Source of the DNA: Roseobacter sp.
GTDB taxonomy: Bacteria > Pseudomonadota > Alphaproteobacteria > Rhodobacterales > Rhodobacteraceae
DNA length: 64,000 bases
Direction of reading: 5' to 3'
Assembly: GCA_002731875.1 (NCBI GenBank)
Contig: PCCY01000021.1
Location: 1-64,000, forward strand
Positions 27,962 through 36,771 of the stretch are shown piece after piece. Position numbers and translations under genes: made by a program. The number at the start of each line of letters is the position of its first letter. Position 1 is the first letter of the stretch. The notes under the pieces were generated by a model that was given only the letters and a program-made list of their open reading frames with translations, made no database searches and was not told where the DNA came from.

Positions 27962-28537
27962 TTAATTCAGGTTTATTTTTTCGTCCTGATCAAGGGCCGC
28001 ATATCCCTCGGGCAGGTCAATTTCATAGAACGTATAAGATAGTGTGATCGTATGTACATACTTGCCATCACGGTCATTGACGATTTCGGGGTCGACGAAA
28101 AATGTTACCGGCATTTTCACGCGTTCGCCCGGGGCAAGCACCTGTTCGGTGAAGCAAAAGCATTCGATCTTTTCAAAGAATGCGCCGGCTGCATAAGGCG
28201 TAACATTATATGCAGCCTGTCCCGCCACGGGGCGATCGGTAGGGTTGTAGGCCTCGTAATATGCAAGCCCCGTTTCGCCGATGCGAAGTTTCATTTCATT
28301 CACCACGGGCTTGAATTCCCACGGCATGCCGCCATTCAAACTGCCGTCAAAGCGAACTGTTATGGTCTGATCCAGGATTTCGCTTGATTCCGCGCTGACC
28401 TGGCCCGGTGTCCCGCCAAAGCCGGTGACACTACAGAACCAGTTATAAAACGGTACGGATGCCCAAGCCAGCCCGCCCATCAGCACGACGACGGACACGG
28501 TTTGCAGCACCGTTTTGGTAGGACCTGACATTGCCAT
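27962..28537 (-). CDS. ctaG: Cytochrome c oxidase assembly protein CtaG (Cox11)
   Basis: 191 aa. One N-terminal membrane anchor (about residues 11-30) is followed by YNWFCSVTGFGG with the conserved Cys, and the periplasmic domain carries the copper motif KIECFCFTEQVLAPGE. It delivers copper to the CuB site of subunit I. The ATG shares a base with the stop of the preceding small protein (TAATG). Confidence 0.96.
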   Translation of the reverse strand: MAMSGPTKTVLQTVSVVVLMGGLAWASVPFYNWFCSVTGFGGTPGQVSAESSEILDQTITVRFDGSLNGGMPWEFKPVVNEMKLRIGETGLAYYEAYNPTDRPVAGQAAYNVTPYAAGAFFEKIECFCFTEQVLAPGERVKMPVTFFVDPEIVNDRDGKYVHTITLSYTFYEIDLPEGYAALDQDEKINLN

Positions 28538-28713
28538 TACTTGGTCTCCTGCGTCTGGATAGCCCCGCCCGGCAAATTGTTAAAATCGATGTTGGTGATT
28601 TTGACATAGGTCAGCGCCATCACGAGCAGAACAAAACCGCCAAGCATCAAACCGATGCCCAGATTGCGGCCCCTGCGTCGTGTGTGAAGCTCATGCTCTG
28701 CCCGAATGCTCAT
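28537..28713 (-). CDS. Small single-pass membrane protein of the cytochrome oxidase assembly cluster
   Basis: 58 aa. A basic, cytoplasmic-type start (MSIRAEHELHTRRRGRN) is followed by one hydrophobic helix (LGIGLMLGGFVLLVMALTYV). ATG at 28713 has a perfect AGGAGG 6 bases upstream and overlaps the ctaB stop (ATGA); a longer frame to 28788 is rejected. A small protein in this position between ctaB and ctaG is seen in related alphaproteobacteria. A role in oxidase assembly or subunit association is inferred only from position. Confidence 0.8.
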   Translation of the reverse strand: MSIRAEHELHTRRRGRNLGIGLMLGGFVLLVMALTYVKITNIDFNNLPGGAIQTQETK

Positions 28714-29648
28714 GCCCATCCTCCTAAACCGTATGACCGTAGGGTTGCTTCGACCAAAATCGCGCCGAAATGCAAGAACAGATACCATAGAGACAGACGG
28801 AAAAACTTGCGTTCGACTTGAAAGTTGTCCGCTTCGCTATCGTCTTCGTCGCGCTGCCAGATGCGGATCGCCCCAAGAAGGAACATCCCGTTCAATATGG
28901 CAGAGGTGACCAGATAGATTGGCCCGCCAATCGCCGTGAAACCGGTGCCGACTGCCACGATAACCAGCAAAACCGTGTAGCCGAGGATATGACGACGGGT
29001 GGCGCGGCGACCGTGAGTGACTGTCAGCATGGGGACCTTGGCATCGTCATAATCATTGCGCATAAACAGTGCCAGCGCCCAGAAATGCGGCGGGGTCCAC
29101 ATGAAAATCAAGGCGAACATCAACCAAGCCTCGATCGAAAAACTGCCGGTGGCGATAATCCAGCCGATCACAGGGGGAAACGCCCCTGCGGCACCCCCGA
29201 TAACGATGTTTTGCGGCGTCGCCCTCTTGAGCCACATGCTGTAAAACACCGCATAAAAAAGGATGGTGAACAAAAGCATGCCCGCGGCGAGCAGGTTTGC
29301 GGCAAGCCCCAACATCATGACGGACAGACCCGACAGGGCAACACCGATCGCCAACGCTTCCTTCGGCTGCACCCGTCCCGATGGAATAGGACGGTTCTGG
29401 GTACGCCGCATAATGGCGTCGATGTCGGCATCCCACCACATGTTCAAAGCACCAGATGCCCCTGCCCCGATCGCAACGAACAAAATCGACGCAAAGCCAA
29501 CGATCGGGTGCACTGAAACAGGTGCCGCCAACATGCCCACGACAGCGGTGAAAACCACGAGCTGCATAACGCGGGGCTTCAGCAACGCAAAATAGTCGCC
29601 CAGCTGTGCCTCGTATTCGCCTGCCGGAGTGGTGCTCATGTCAGTCAT
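28710..29648 (-). CDS. ctaB: Protoheme IX farnesyltransferase (heme O synthase)
   Basis: 312 aa, UbiA-superfamily membrane prenyltransferase with about eight or nine helices. The two Asp-rich motifs are NMWWDADIDAIMRRTQNRP (about residue 75) and RNDYDDAKVPML (about 200). YFALLKPRVMQLVVFT is the typical N-terminal segment. It adds farnesyl to heme b to make heme O, precursor of heme A. ATG at 29648 is chosen; 29639 (MSTTP) is possible. An intrinsic terminator separates it from the upstream coxB. Confidence 0.96.
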   Translation of the reverse strand: MTDMSTTPAGEYEAQLGDYFALLKPRVMQLVVFTAVVGMLAAPVSVHPIVGFASILFVAIGAGASGALNMWWDADIDAIMRRTQNRPIPSGRVQPKEALAIGVALSGLSVMMLGLAANLLAAGMLLFTILFYAVFYSMWLKRATPQNIVIGGAAGAFPPVIGWIIATGSFSIEAWLMFALIFMWTPPHFWALALFMRNDYDDAKVPMLTVTHGRRATRRHILGYTVLLVIVAVGTGFTAIGGPIYLVTSAILNGMFLLGAIRIWQRDEDDSEADNFQVERKFFRLSLWYLFLHFGAILVEATLRSYGLGGWA

Positions 29649-29670
29649 GCCAGATCTCGCAAAAAGATAA

Positions 29671-29697
29671 ATTGGGGCGTGACCCTCACGCCCCAAT
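29671..29697 (-). terminator. Intrinsic terminator between coxB and ctaB
   Basis: A perfect 12-bp stem, ATTGGGGCGTGA with TCACGCCCCAAT, around a 3-base loop, followed on the minus strand by TTATCTTTTTG. It lies 15 bases after the coxB stop and 23 before the ctaB ATG, so it should reduce transcription from coxB into the assembly genes. Confidence 0.88.
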
Positions 29698-29712
29698 ACA
29701 AAATGGTTGGTA

Positions 29713-30609
29713 TTACTTCGACGCGACGGTCAAGGTTTGGGGGATGCCCGCATACTCAGCCTTGGCTTTTCCAAGCCACTCGGCATAGGCCGCTTCGGAC
29801 ACCACCTTGACAGTAATGGGCATGTACGCATGCGCGTTGCCGCAAAGCTCCGAGCATTGCCCAAAGTAAATGCCTTCCTTCTCGGCGGTAAACCACGTTT
29901 CAGCCAAGCGACCGGGCACGGCATCTTGCTTTACGCCGAACGCCGGCATCGCCCAGGCGTGGATAACGTCGGAACCAGTCACCTGTACCACAATTGTTTT
30001 GCCAACGGGAATCACAACCGCGGTATCTGTCGCCAGCAGGAACTGCTGCTCGGTGTAACCAGCGGCTTCCAATTGGGCTACAACTTCTGGTGTCTTGCGG
30101 TTGTCACCGCCAACCGCAGGTGCGCCGATCATGTAGCTGTCAAAGCCGAACCCTTCGTCAACGTACTCATATGTCCAGTACCACTGATTCCCGGTGGCCT
30201 TGATCGTGATATCCGCCTGTGGGATCTCTTGCTGACGAAACAGGATCGGAAGCGAATAAGCACCGATCAGCACCAGGATCAGGATGGGCACGATGGTCCA
30301 CGCGATCTCTACCGGAGTGTGGTGGGTAAACTTAGCGGCCACCGGGTTACGCTTTTTGTTGTAGCGGAAAGCAACCCAAAGGATCAGGCCGGTCACCAGC
30401 AACGTTATCAGCGTGATGATCACAAGAATCAGATGGTCGAGGTCATGGATGTCTTGTGCAACCCGTGTAACGGCAGGCTGAAAGCCCGTCTTGCCGTCAA
30501 CAGGCTGGCCAATGATTTCCAACCCGTCCACGCGAAGATTCTCTTGCGCCCATGCAGGCACGGTAGAAAAAGCGGCCATGAGACCCGAAAAAGTGAGAAG
30601 ATGTTTCAT
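29713..30609 (-). CDS. coxB: Cytochrome c oxidase subunit II
   Basis: 298 aa. A signal peptide (MKHLLTFSGLMAAFSTVPAWA) is followed by two membrane helices (about 55-78 and 98-118). The periplasmic CuA domain has HAWAMPAFGVKQDAVPG and GQCSELCGNAHAYMP, supplying the His, two Cys, His and Met copper ligands, and QWYWTYEY is the electron-entry aromatic motif. AGGAC lies upstream of the ATG at 30609. It is divergent from tldD. Confidence 0.97.
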   Translation of the reverse strand: MKHLLTFSGLMAAFSTVPAWAQENLRVDGLEIIGQPVDGKTGFQPAVTRVAQDIHDLDHLILVIITLITLLVTGLILWVAFRYNKKRNPVAAKFTHHTPVEIAWTIVPILILVLIGAYSLPILFRQQEIPQADITIKATGNQWYWTYEYVDEGFGFDSYMIGAPAVGGDNRKTPEVVAQLEAAGYTEQQFLLATDTAVVIPVGKTIVVQVTGSDVIHAWAMPAFGVKQDAVPGRLAETWFTAEKEGIYFGQCSELCGNAHAYMPITVKVVSEAAYAEWLGKAKAEYAGIPQTLTVASK

Positions 30610-30787
30610 ATGTCGTCCTGATCTTGTGACCATTGATAAGCGAATCTCGACCTTACAGCCAAAGAGAAGCCGCGGTGCCGTTGTAATCTTTACGCTTACA
30701 ATCATATTCTAACTTCAAGATAAAGACTTCTGCTTGCGTCAAACGGACGCGAAGCGCTTTTTATGACACGTTTCGAGGAACATTTTG

Positions 30788-32209
30788 ATGAGCCAGCCGC
30801 CCTTCAACCCTTTTGAGGCGAGTCTTGATCGCGACACCGCTCTCAAAATTCTACGCGGCGCAGTCGCGGGTGCCGATGACGGAGAGCTGTTTTTCGAGCG
30901 GCGGCGCTCTGAAGGGCTGATGTTTGATGACGGAAGGCTCAAGACCGCCAGTTACGACGCGTCCCAAGGTTTCGGCCTGCGGGCAGTCCGTGGCGAAGTC
31001 GCCGGTTACGCGCATTCATCCGAGATCACCGAAGCCGCCTTGCGCCGCGCCAGTGAAACCGCGCGACTGGCGGTGGGGGACGGGGGCGGCACCTGGGCGG
31101 ATGCACCCGCCGCGACCAATCAGCGGCTTTATACCGATGAGGACCCGATCGCCGGGGCGGCCTTTCCTGTCAAGATCGAAACCTTGCGCGACATCGACGC
31201 GTTCGCCCGCAGCCTGGACAGTCGGGTCGTACAAGTTTCCGCTTCGATCTCTGCGTCGATACAGGAGGTCGAAATCTTGCGCCCCGAGGGCATTTCCGTC
31301 ACCGACATACGTCCGATGACCCGGGTCAATGTATCGGTCATTGTCGAACAGAACGGGCGTCGCGAAAGCGGTTCGGCCGGAGGCGGCGGCAGGATCGGCT
31401 TGAACGGTCTGCTGGAAAGCGCCGACTGGCAGGCCAAGACACGCGAAGCATTGCGCATCGCCTGCGTGAACCTGGAGGCTGTTCCGGCCCCGGCGGGCGT
31501 GATGGATGTTGTGCTTGGCCCTGGCTGGCCGGGCATCCTGTTGCATGAAGCTATCGGTCACGGGCTGGAGGGAGATTTTAACCGCAAGGGATCAAGCGCA
31601 TTCGCTGGCCTGATGGGGCAGCAAATCGCCGCAAAAGGCGTAACCGTTCTGGATGATGGCACGATTCCCGACCGGCGGGGATCAATCACCGTGGATGACG
31701 AAGGCACCCCTTCCGCCCAAAACGTGCTTATCGAAGACGGCGTGCTGGTCGGCTATATGCAGGATAGACAGAATGCACGTCTGATGGGGGTTAAACCCAC
31801 CGGTAACGGTCGTCGGGAATCGTATGCTCATATTCCGATGCCGCGGATGACCAATACTTATATGTTGGGTGGCCAGATCACCCCCGGCGACATCGTGGCT
31901 GACCTGAAGGACGGCATTTATGCCGTGGGGTTCGGTGGAGGTCAGGTCGACATTACCAACGGAAAATTCGTATTCTCGTGTACCGAAGCGTATCGCGTCC
32001 GGAATGGGGTGGTCGGGGAACCGGTAAAGGGTGCGACACTGATCGGTGACGGTGCGACCGCGCTCAAGCAGATACGCGCCATCGGAAACGATCCCGCATT
32101 GGACCCGGGAATGGGCAACTGTGGCAAGGCCGGGCAGTGGGTGCCAGTCGGCGTCGGCCAGCCCACATTGATGATCGGTGGATTGACCGTTGGCGGGGCC
32201 GCGGCTTAG
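30788..32209 (+). CDS. tldD: Metalloprotease TldD
   Basis: 473 aa. The zinc motif HEAIGHGLEGDFN (HExxxH, about residue 253) and the C-terminal half with MGNCGKAGQWVPVGVGQPTLMIGGLTVGG are TldD signatures. TldD, with TldE/PmbA, forms a protease involved in maturation of modified peptides and CcdA turnover in E. coli. A tldE gene is not in this window. ATG at 30788 has GAGGAA upstream; a TTG one codon earlier is not needed. Confidence 0.95.
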   Translation: MSQPPFNPFEASLDRDTALKILRGAVAGADDGELFFERRRSEGLMFDDGRLKTASYDASQGFGLRAVRGEVAGYAHSSEITEAALRRASETARLAVGDGGGTWADAPAATNQRLYTDEDPIAGAAFPVKIETLRDIDAFARSLDSRVVQVSASISASIQEVEILRPEGISVTDIRPMTRVNVSVIVEQNGRRESGSAGGGGRIGLNGLLESADWQAKTREALRIACVNLEAVPAPAGVMDVVLGPGWPGILLHEAIGHGLEGDFNRKGSSAFAGLMGQQIAAKGVTVLDDGTIPDRRGSITVDDEGTPSAQNVLIEDGVLVGYMQDRQNARLMGVKPTGNGRRESYAHIPMPRMTNTYMLGGQITPGDIVADLKDGIYAVGFGGGQVDITNGKFVFSCTEAYRVRNGVVGEPVKGATLIGDGATALKQIRAIGNDPALDPGMGNCGKAGQWVPVGVGQPTLMIGGLTVGGAAA

Positions 32210-32300
32210 CTTTCCGCATCCGGCCGTCTTGCGATACAACCCAAGCCACGGGTCCGGGTTATATGCGGCGATCAACTGAGGGCGGTCTGCGGAAGGCGGG

Positions 32301-32317
32301 CTATTTAAGGTAAATAG
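32301..32317. promoter_or_regulatory. AT-rich inverted repeat upstream of dprA
   Basis: CTATTTA and TAAATAG, a perfect 7-bp dyad around AGG, lie 73 bp before the dprA start. TTAACCA, which resembles a CtrA half-site, lies at 32340-32346. Either could be an operator; no binding protein can be named from sequence. Confidence 0.3.
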
Positions 32318-32389
32318 GCTGCATATCATTCATGCGTTGTTAACCAGGTCGATCTATATCTGAATCTGCAACGGATGGAGACCCGGGGA

Positions 32390-33541
32390 ATGACTGACAA
32401 GGATTACAATCCTTCTTCCTGTACCCCCCCAATCCCACCCACCTCGGAAGATGAAAGTTTTGCCCGCCTCCGTCTGTTGCGTTCGCGGCGCGTCGGCATC
32501 GCGACCTATAACCGCTTGCTTGCCGAACATGGATCGGCGCGGCGTGCCCTTGCCGAGCTTCCCTCGATCGCACGTGCGGCAGGTGTCTTGAATTACGAGA
32601 CCTGTCCCGAGGCCGTGGTCTATGCCGAGATGCGCGCGGCAAAGACAGTGGGCGCGCGTCTGGTCATACAGGGTTCGTCGGATTATCCGCAGACTCTGAA
32701 CGATCTTAGCGATGCGCCTCCGATGCTCTGGATCATTGGTGATGCAACACTGCTGAACCGGCCGACAGTGTCTCTGGTGGGGGCGCGAAATGCGTCGTCG
32801 CTGGGGACGCGCATGGCCAAAGCCTTGGCGCGCGGGCTTGGCGAGGCGGGATATATCGTTGTCTCGGGGCTTGCGCGGGGAGTTGATGCCGCCGCGCACC
32901 TTGCCGCCCTGCCCACCGGCACCATTGCCGTTCAAGCAGGTGGCGTTGACATAATGTACCCTGTCGAAAATACCCGGCTGGCGGAGGACATAGCAAAACA
33001 GGGTCTACGTATTTCCGAACAGCCCGTTGGCCTGCAACCGATGGCGCGGCATTTCCCCAGCCGCAACCGGATCATTGCCGGTCTCGGCCAGGCCACGGTC
33101 ATCGTCGAGGCCGCCGCGAGGTCCGGCAGCCTTATTACTGCACGCGATGCCCTGGATCAAGGGCGCGAGGTGTTGGCCGTACCGGGGCATCCGTTTGATG
33201 CGCGTGCCGCCGGATGCAACATGTTGATCCGCGACGGCGCGACGTTGGTGCGTCATGTCGCAGATGTGATCGAGGTTTTAGAACCTCTCCATCCGGAGCG
33301 AGGCCACGACGCCCGGCAAAGACGGTCGGACAGCCCACCGCGGCCCGAGCACGACTTGCACGAGACAGACGCGCTTCACAGCCGCATCCTGTCGCGGCTG
33401 GGTCCCAGTCCGGTTGCGGAAGACCAGCTTATCCGTGACCTAGAGCTGGCACCTGCATCGGTGACTGCCGTGCTAGTGGAGCTTGAGCTGAACGGCCATG
33501 TGCTCAGGCAATCGGGCGGGCTGATATCGCGGGTCAACTGA
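32390..33541 (+). CDS. dprA: DNA-processing protein DprA
   Basis: 383 aa. The Rossmann-like core has VSLVGARNASSLGTRMAKAL, VSGLARGVDAAAH, HFPSRNRIIAGL and SGSLITARDALDQGREVLAVPGHP, all DprA hallmarks. The C-terminal 60 residues form a winged-helix (DprA-type HTH) domain ending GHVLRQSGGLISRVN. DprA binds incoming single-stranded DNA and loads RecA; in Rhodobacter it is needed to recombine DNA from gene transfer agents. ATG at 32390 is preferred; 32375 would add five residues. Confidence 0.94.
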   Translation: MTDKDYNPSSCTPPIPPTSEDESFARLRLLRSRRVGIATYNRLLAEHGSARRALAELPSIARAAGVLNYETCPEAVVYAEMRAAKTVGARLVIQGSSDYPQTLNDLSDAPPMLWIIGDATLLNRPTVSLVGARNASSLGTRMAKALARGLGEAGYIVVSGLARGVDAAAHLAALPTGTIAVQAGGVDIMYPVENTRLAEDIAKQGLRISEQPVGLQPMARHFPSRNRIIAGLGQATVIVEAAARSGSLITARDALDQGREVLAVPGHPFDARAAGCNMLIRDGATLVRHVADVIEVLEPLHPERGHDARQRRSDSPPRPEHDLHETDALHSRILSRLGPSPVAEDQLIRDLELAPASVTAVLVELELNGHVLRQSGGLISRVN

Positions 33542-33566
33542 TCGGGATCGGGTCTTCAGCCATGTT

Positions 33567-33630
33567 GCCGGGGGCCAGCTCCCGCCCCGGATTTCATCCG
33601 GGTCTCCCCCGGGATTTTCAGCCATTTGGA
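33567..33630. repeat. GC-rich stem-loop sequence after dprA, possibly a diverged 3' element
   Basis: It contains CCGGGGGCCAGCTCCCGC, a CCCGGATTTCATCCGGG hairpin and CCCCCGG. It shares the GGGGGCCAGC core with the elements at 20361 and 52309, but the rest is different and CAGCCAT is repeated at both ends. Relationship to the other copies is uncertain. Confidence 0.35.
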
Positions 33631-33732
33631 AGTGGTGTTCTGGGTTGGGTTGACGACGTGGGGACATGGGCGGGTTCGAGAAATTGCCGTGCTGGGTCCG
33701 GGTTTATTGCGGGATGATCCGGCGCTGCGGCA

Positions 33733-33761
33733 TTGACAAAACACACTGATCGCCACATGTC
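33733..33761 (+). promoter_or_regulatory. Possible topA promoter
   Basis: A consensus -35 box TTGACA at 33733-33738 is followed after 17 bases by CATGTC, a weak -10. It is 47 bp upstream of the topA ATG, in the right place and direction. Confidence 0.35.
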
Positions 33762-33807
33762 ACAGCACAAGCCACGCAATTTCAGTTGATCCAGGGTGCG
33801 GAAATTT

Positions 33808-36492
33808 ATGCCAGTTGTTGTTGTCGAATCGCCCGCTAAGGCCAAAACGATCAACTCGTACCTAGGTAGTGACTACACCGTTCTGGCGTCTTATGGGCAC
33901 GTGCGCGATCTCCCCCCCAAGGACGGATCCGTGGACCCGGACAACGGGTTCGACATGACGTGGGAGATTGCTGCTGCCAGCAAGAAGCATGTCAAAGCCA
34001 TCGCTGACGCTCTCAAGGACGACAATGCGCTGATACTCGCGACGGACCCTGACCGCGAAGGTGAAGCCATAAGCTGGCATTTGCAGGAGGCGCTTACCAA
34101 GCGAAAGTCGATCAAAAAAGATACGCCGGTCAGCCGTGTGGTATTCAATGCGATTACCAAGACCGCCGTTACCGAGGCGATGAAAAACCCGCGGCAGGTA
34201 GACATGCCGTTGGTCGAGGCTTATCTGGCGCGGCGCGCGCTCGACTATCTGGTGGGCTTTAATCTTTCACCGGTTTTGTGGCGCAAACTGCCCGGGGCAA
34301 AGTCGGCGGGCCGGGTTCAATCCGTGACACTGCGGTTGATCGTCGAGCGCGAGATGGAGATCGAGGCCTTTCGCAACCGCGAATACTGGAGCGTCAAGGC
34401 ACTGGTCGCCACGCCGCGCGGGCAGGAATTCGAAGCCCGGTTGGTGACGCTGGCCGGCAAGAAGCTGGACCGGTTTGATTTGGCGAACGAAACGCAGGCC
34501 GAGATGGCTGTGCAGGCGATCACCAGCCGTGACTTGACCGTGACAAGCGTCGAAGCGAAACCCGCCAGCCGCAACCCGTCCGCCCCCTTCATGACGTCGA
34601 CCTTGCAGCAGGAAGCCAGCCGCAAACTGGGAATGGGGGCTCGGCAAACAATGAGCACCGCTCAGCGGCTTTATGAGGCCGGACACATTACATACATGCG
34701 AACCGATGGCATTGATATGGCACCCGAGGCGATGACGATGGCTCGGGACGCGATCAAGGACAGATTTGGAGCGGAATACGTTCCTTCGGCACCGCGTATC
34801 TATAAGAACAAGGCGAAAAACGCGCAAGAGGCGCATGAATGTATCCGGCCGACAGACATGGCAAAGGATGCAGATGCGCTTAAGCTAGGGGAAGCGGATC
34901 AACGCAAGTTGTATGATCTGATCTGGAAACGGACGCTGGCGTGCCAGATGGAGAGCGCGCGGCTGGAACGCACCACCGTAGAGATTGGCAGCAAGGATGA
35001 ACAGGTCGGGCTGCGCGCCACAGGTCAGGTCGTGCAGTTCGACGGGTTTCTGCGCGTCTATGAAGAAGGCCGTGACGATGTGGTGGATGAAGACGACAAA
35101 CGCCTGCCGCAGATCCATGAAGGTGACAAGATGGACAAGCGTTCTGTTACCCCAGAGCAGCATTTCACCCAGCCGCCGCCACGCTATACAGAAGCGACCC
35201 TGGTCAAGCGGATGGAAGAGTTGGGCATCGGCCGTCCCTCTACGTATGCCAGTGTCGTTACCACGATTCAGGATCGTGAATATGTGCGCAAGGAAGGCAA
35301 CCGTCTGTTCCCCGAGGATAAGGGCCGTTTGGTGACGGCGTTCCTCGAGAACTACTTCCGCAAATATGTGGGCTATGATTTCACCGCCGATCTGGAAAAC
35401 CAGCTTGATAAGGTGAGCGCGGCGGATGCCGATTATAAGGATGTGCTTGGCCGGTTCTGGCAGGATTTCTCGGCTGCGATCGCGGAAACAGCCGATCTGC
35501 GCATCACCGAGGTGCTGGAAAAGATCAACGAGGTGTTGGAACCGCATCTGTTCCCGCCGAATGAAGACGGCAGCGACCCGCGTCTGTGCCCAAACTGCGA
35601 AATCGGGCGTCTGTCGATGCGCACGGCACGGTCCGGCGGGGCGTTCATAGGGTGCTCGAACTATCCGGAATGTCGCTATACGCGACCGTTTGGCCCGCCC
35701 GACCCCGAAGCGGAGGCGTCGGCGATTCCCCCTGATGGCAAGCTGTTGGGCGAGGATCAGGGTGATGAAATTCGCGTATTCAAAGGGCGCTTCGGTCCGT
35801 ACGTGCAGCGCGGCCCAGTCACCGAAGACAACAAGAAACCGCCGCGGCAGTCGGTACCCAAGGACTGGCCTGCAGAAGAATTGGAGCTGGAACGGGCGCT
35901 GTTGCTATTGTCCCTGCCCCGCGAGATTGGCCCGCATCCCGAAGACGGGGTCATGGTCTGGGCCAATATTGGTCGCTATGGCCCCTACATCAAGCACGCG
36001 GATAGCACGTCGGATCGGGGTGGTACCAATGCTAACCTCGAGAGTCTTGACGAAGTGTTTACCGTCGGCATGAATCGAGCCGTCCAACTGCTTGCCGAAA
36101 AGGTCGCCAGCCGGGGTGGCCGTGGCAAAGCCGCCAAGCCAATTCGCGAGATGGGCGAACACCCTGATCAGGGCGGGGCTGTAAACATCATGGAAGGTAA
36201 ATACGGCCCCTACGTGAAGTGGGAAAAGGTCAACGCCACCATACCAAAAGAGATCGAGCCGGCAGATCTGTCGATGGAGCAAGCGGTCGAGCTGATCGAG
36301 GAAAAGTTGGCGAAATCTCCGGCCAAACGCAAGGCGGCCACAAAAAAGCCCGCTGCCAAGAAAGCTACGGCCAAAAAGTCCACGACAAAGGCCGCTGCGC
36401 CGAAAAAGACCGCGGCCAAGAAACCGGCGGCGAAAAAAGCGCCCGCAAAAAATGCGACAACCAAAAAGGCGACCGCAAAATCGGCGGACTGA
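33808..36492 (+). CDS. topA: DNA topoisomerase I
   Basis: 894 aa, type IA. The Toprim domain begins VVVVESPAKAKTINSYLG and carries ATDPDREGEAISWH. The active-site Tyr is in GHITYMRTDGIDM (about residue 298), and AGRVQSVTLRLIVERE is conserved. A C-terminal zinc-ribbon-like segment has CPNCEIG and FIGCSNYPECRYTRP. The tail (about 850-894) is a run of Lys/Ala/Thr repeats such as KKPAAKKA, a histone-H1-like DNA-binding extension common in alphaproteobacteria. It relaxes negative supercoils. ATG at 33808 is preferred to a GTG four codons upstream. Confidence 0.97.
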   Translation: MPVVVVESPAKAKTINSYLGSDYTVLASYGHVRDLPPKDGSVDPDNGFDMTWEIAAASKKHVKAIADALKDDNALILATDPDREGEAISWHLQEALTKRKSIKKDTPVSRVVFNAITKTAVTEAMKNPRQVDMPLVEAYLARRALDYLVGFNLSPVLWRKLPGAKSAGRVQSVTLRLIVEREMEIEAFRNREYWSVKALVATPRGQEFEARLVTLAGKKLDRFDLANETQAEMAVQAITSRDLTVTSVEAKPASRNPSAPFMTSTLQQEASRKLGMGARQTMSTAQRLYEAGHITYMRTDGIDMAPEAMTMARDAIKDRFGAEYVPSAPRIYKNKAKNAQEAHECIRPTDMAKDADALKLGEADQRKLYDLIWKRTLACQMESARLERTTVEIGSKDEQVGLRATGQVVQFDGFLRVYEEGRDDVVDEDDKRLPQIHEGDKMDKRSVTPEQHFTQPPPRYTEATLVKRMEELGIGRPSTYASVVTTIQDREYVRKEGNRLFPEDKGRLVTAFLENYFRKYVGYDFTADLENQLDKVSAADADYKDVLGRFWQDFSAAIAETADLRITEVLEKINEVLEPHLFPPNEDGSDPRLCPNCEIGRLSMRTARSGGAFIGCSNYPECRYTRPFGPPDPEAEASAIPPDGKLLGEDQGDEIRVFKGRFGPYVQRGPVTEDNKKPPRQSVPKDWPAEELELERALLLLSLPREIGPHPEDGVMVWANIGRYGPYIKHADSTSDRGGTNANLESLDEVFTVGMNRAVQLLAEKVASRGGRGKAAKPIREMGEHPDQGGAVNIMEGKYGPYVKWEKVNATIPKEIEPADLSMEQAVELIEEKLAKSPAKRKAATKKPAAKKATAKKSTTKAAAPKKTAAKKPAAKKAPAKNATTKKATAKSAD

Positions 36493-36563
36493 GGCGGTAA
36501 CGTGGCGATTGCGGACATATCAGCGCATTTCATGTAACCGCCGTACACTGGTGGTATCCCCCC

Positions 36564-36591
36564 GAATTATAGCGCTGCAGCGCTATAATTC
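36564..36591. repeat. Perfect 28-bp palindrome between topA and scoA
   Basis: The half-site GAATTATAGCGCTG is followed by its exact reverse complement CAGCGCTATAATTC, so all 28 bases are self-complementary. As RNA it would be a 12-bp stem with a UGCA loop, but no U run follows. As DNA it looks like an operator for a dimeric regulator. It is 73 bp past topA and about 98 bp before the scoA -35 box. Confidence 0.85.
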
Positions 36592-36615
36592 CGCGCCGAC
36601 ATGCCGCCCCCAGGT

Positions 36616-36636
36616 GCAAAACGGTCACCGTTTTGC
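36616..36636. repeat. 21-bp inverted repeat between topA and scoA
   Basis: GCAAAACGGT and ACCGTTTTGC flank a single C. It may be a second operator-like site or a weak terminator for topA, since the stem itself ends in TTTT. Confidence 0.7.
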
Positions 36637-36688
36637 GTTGCAGGGGTCGAGAGAATCCATTGCCGGTGCTTTGCTTTTGCAACCATAT

Positions 36689-36717
36689 TTGACACCCGAG
36701 TAACGTGGCGTCATAGA
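36689..36717 (+). promoter_or_regulatory. Probable scoAB promoter
   Basis: TTGACA at 36689-36694, a 17-base spacer and CATAGA at 36712-36717. It is 55 bp upstream of the scoA ATG, downstream of the two palindromes. Confidence 0.45.
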
Positions 36718-36771
36718 AGTCGTATGCATAAGGTATGATGGGGCGCGAGGCCTCTTTCGAAAGGAGCCGGA

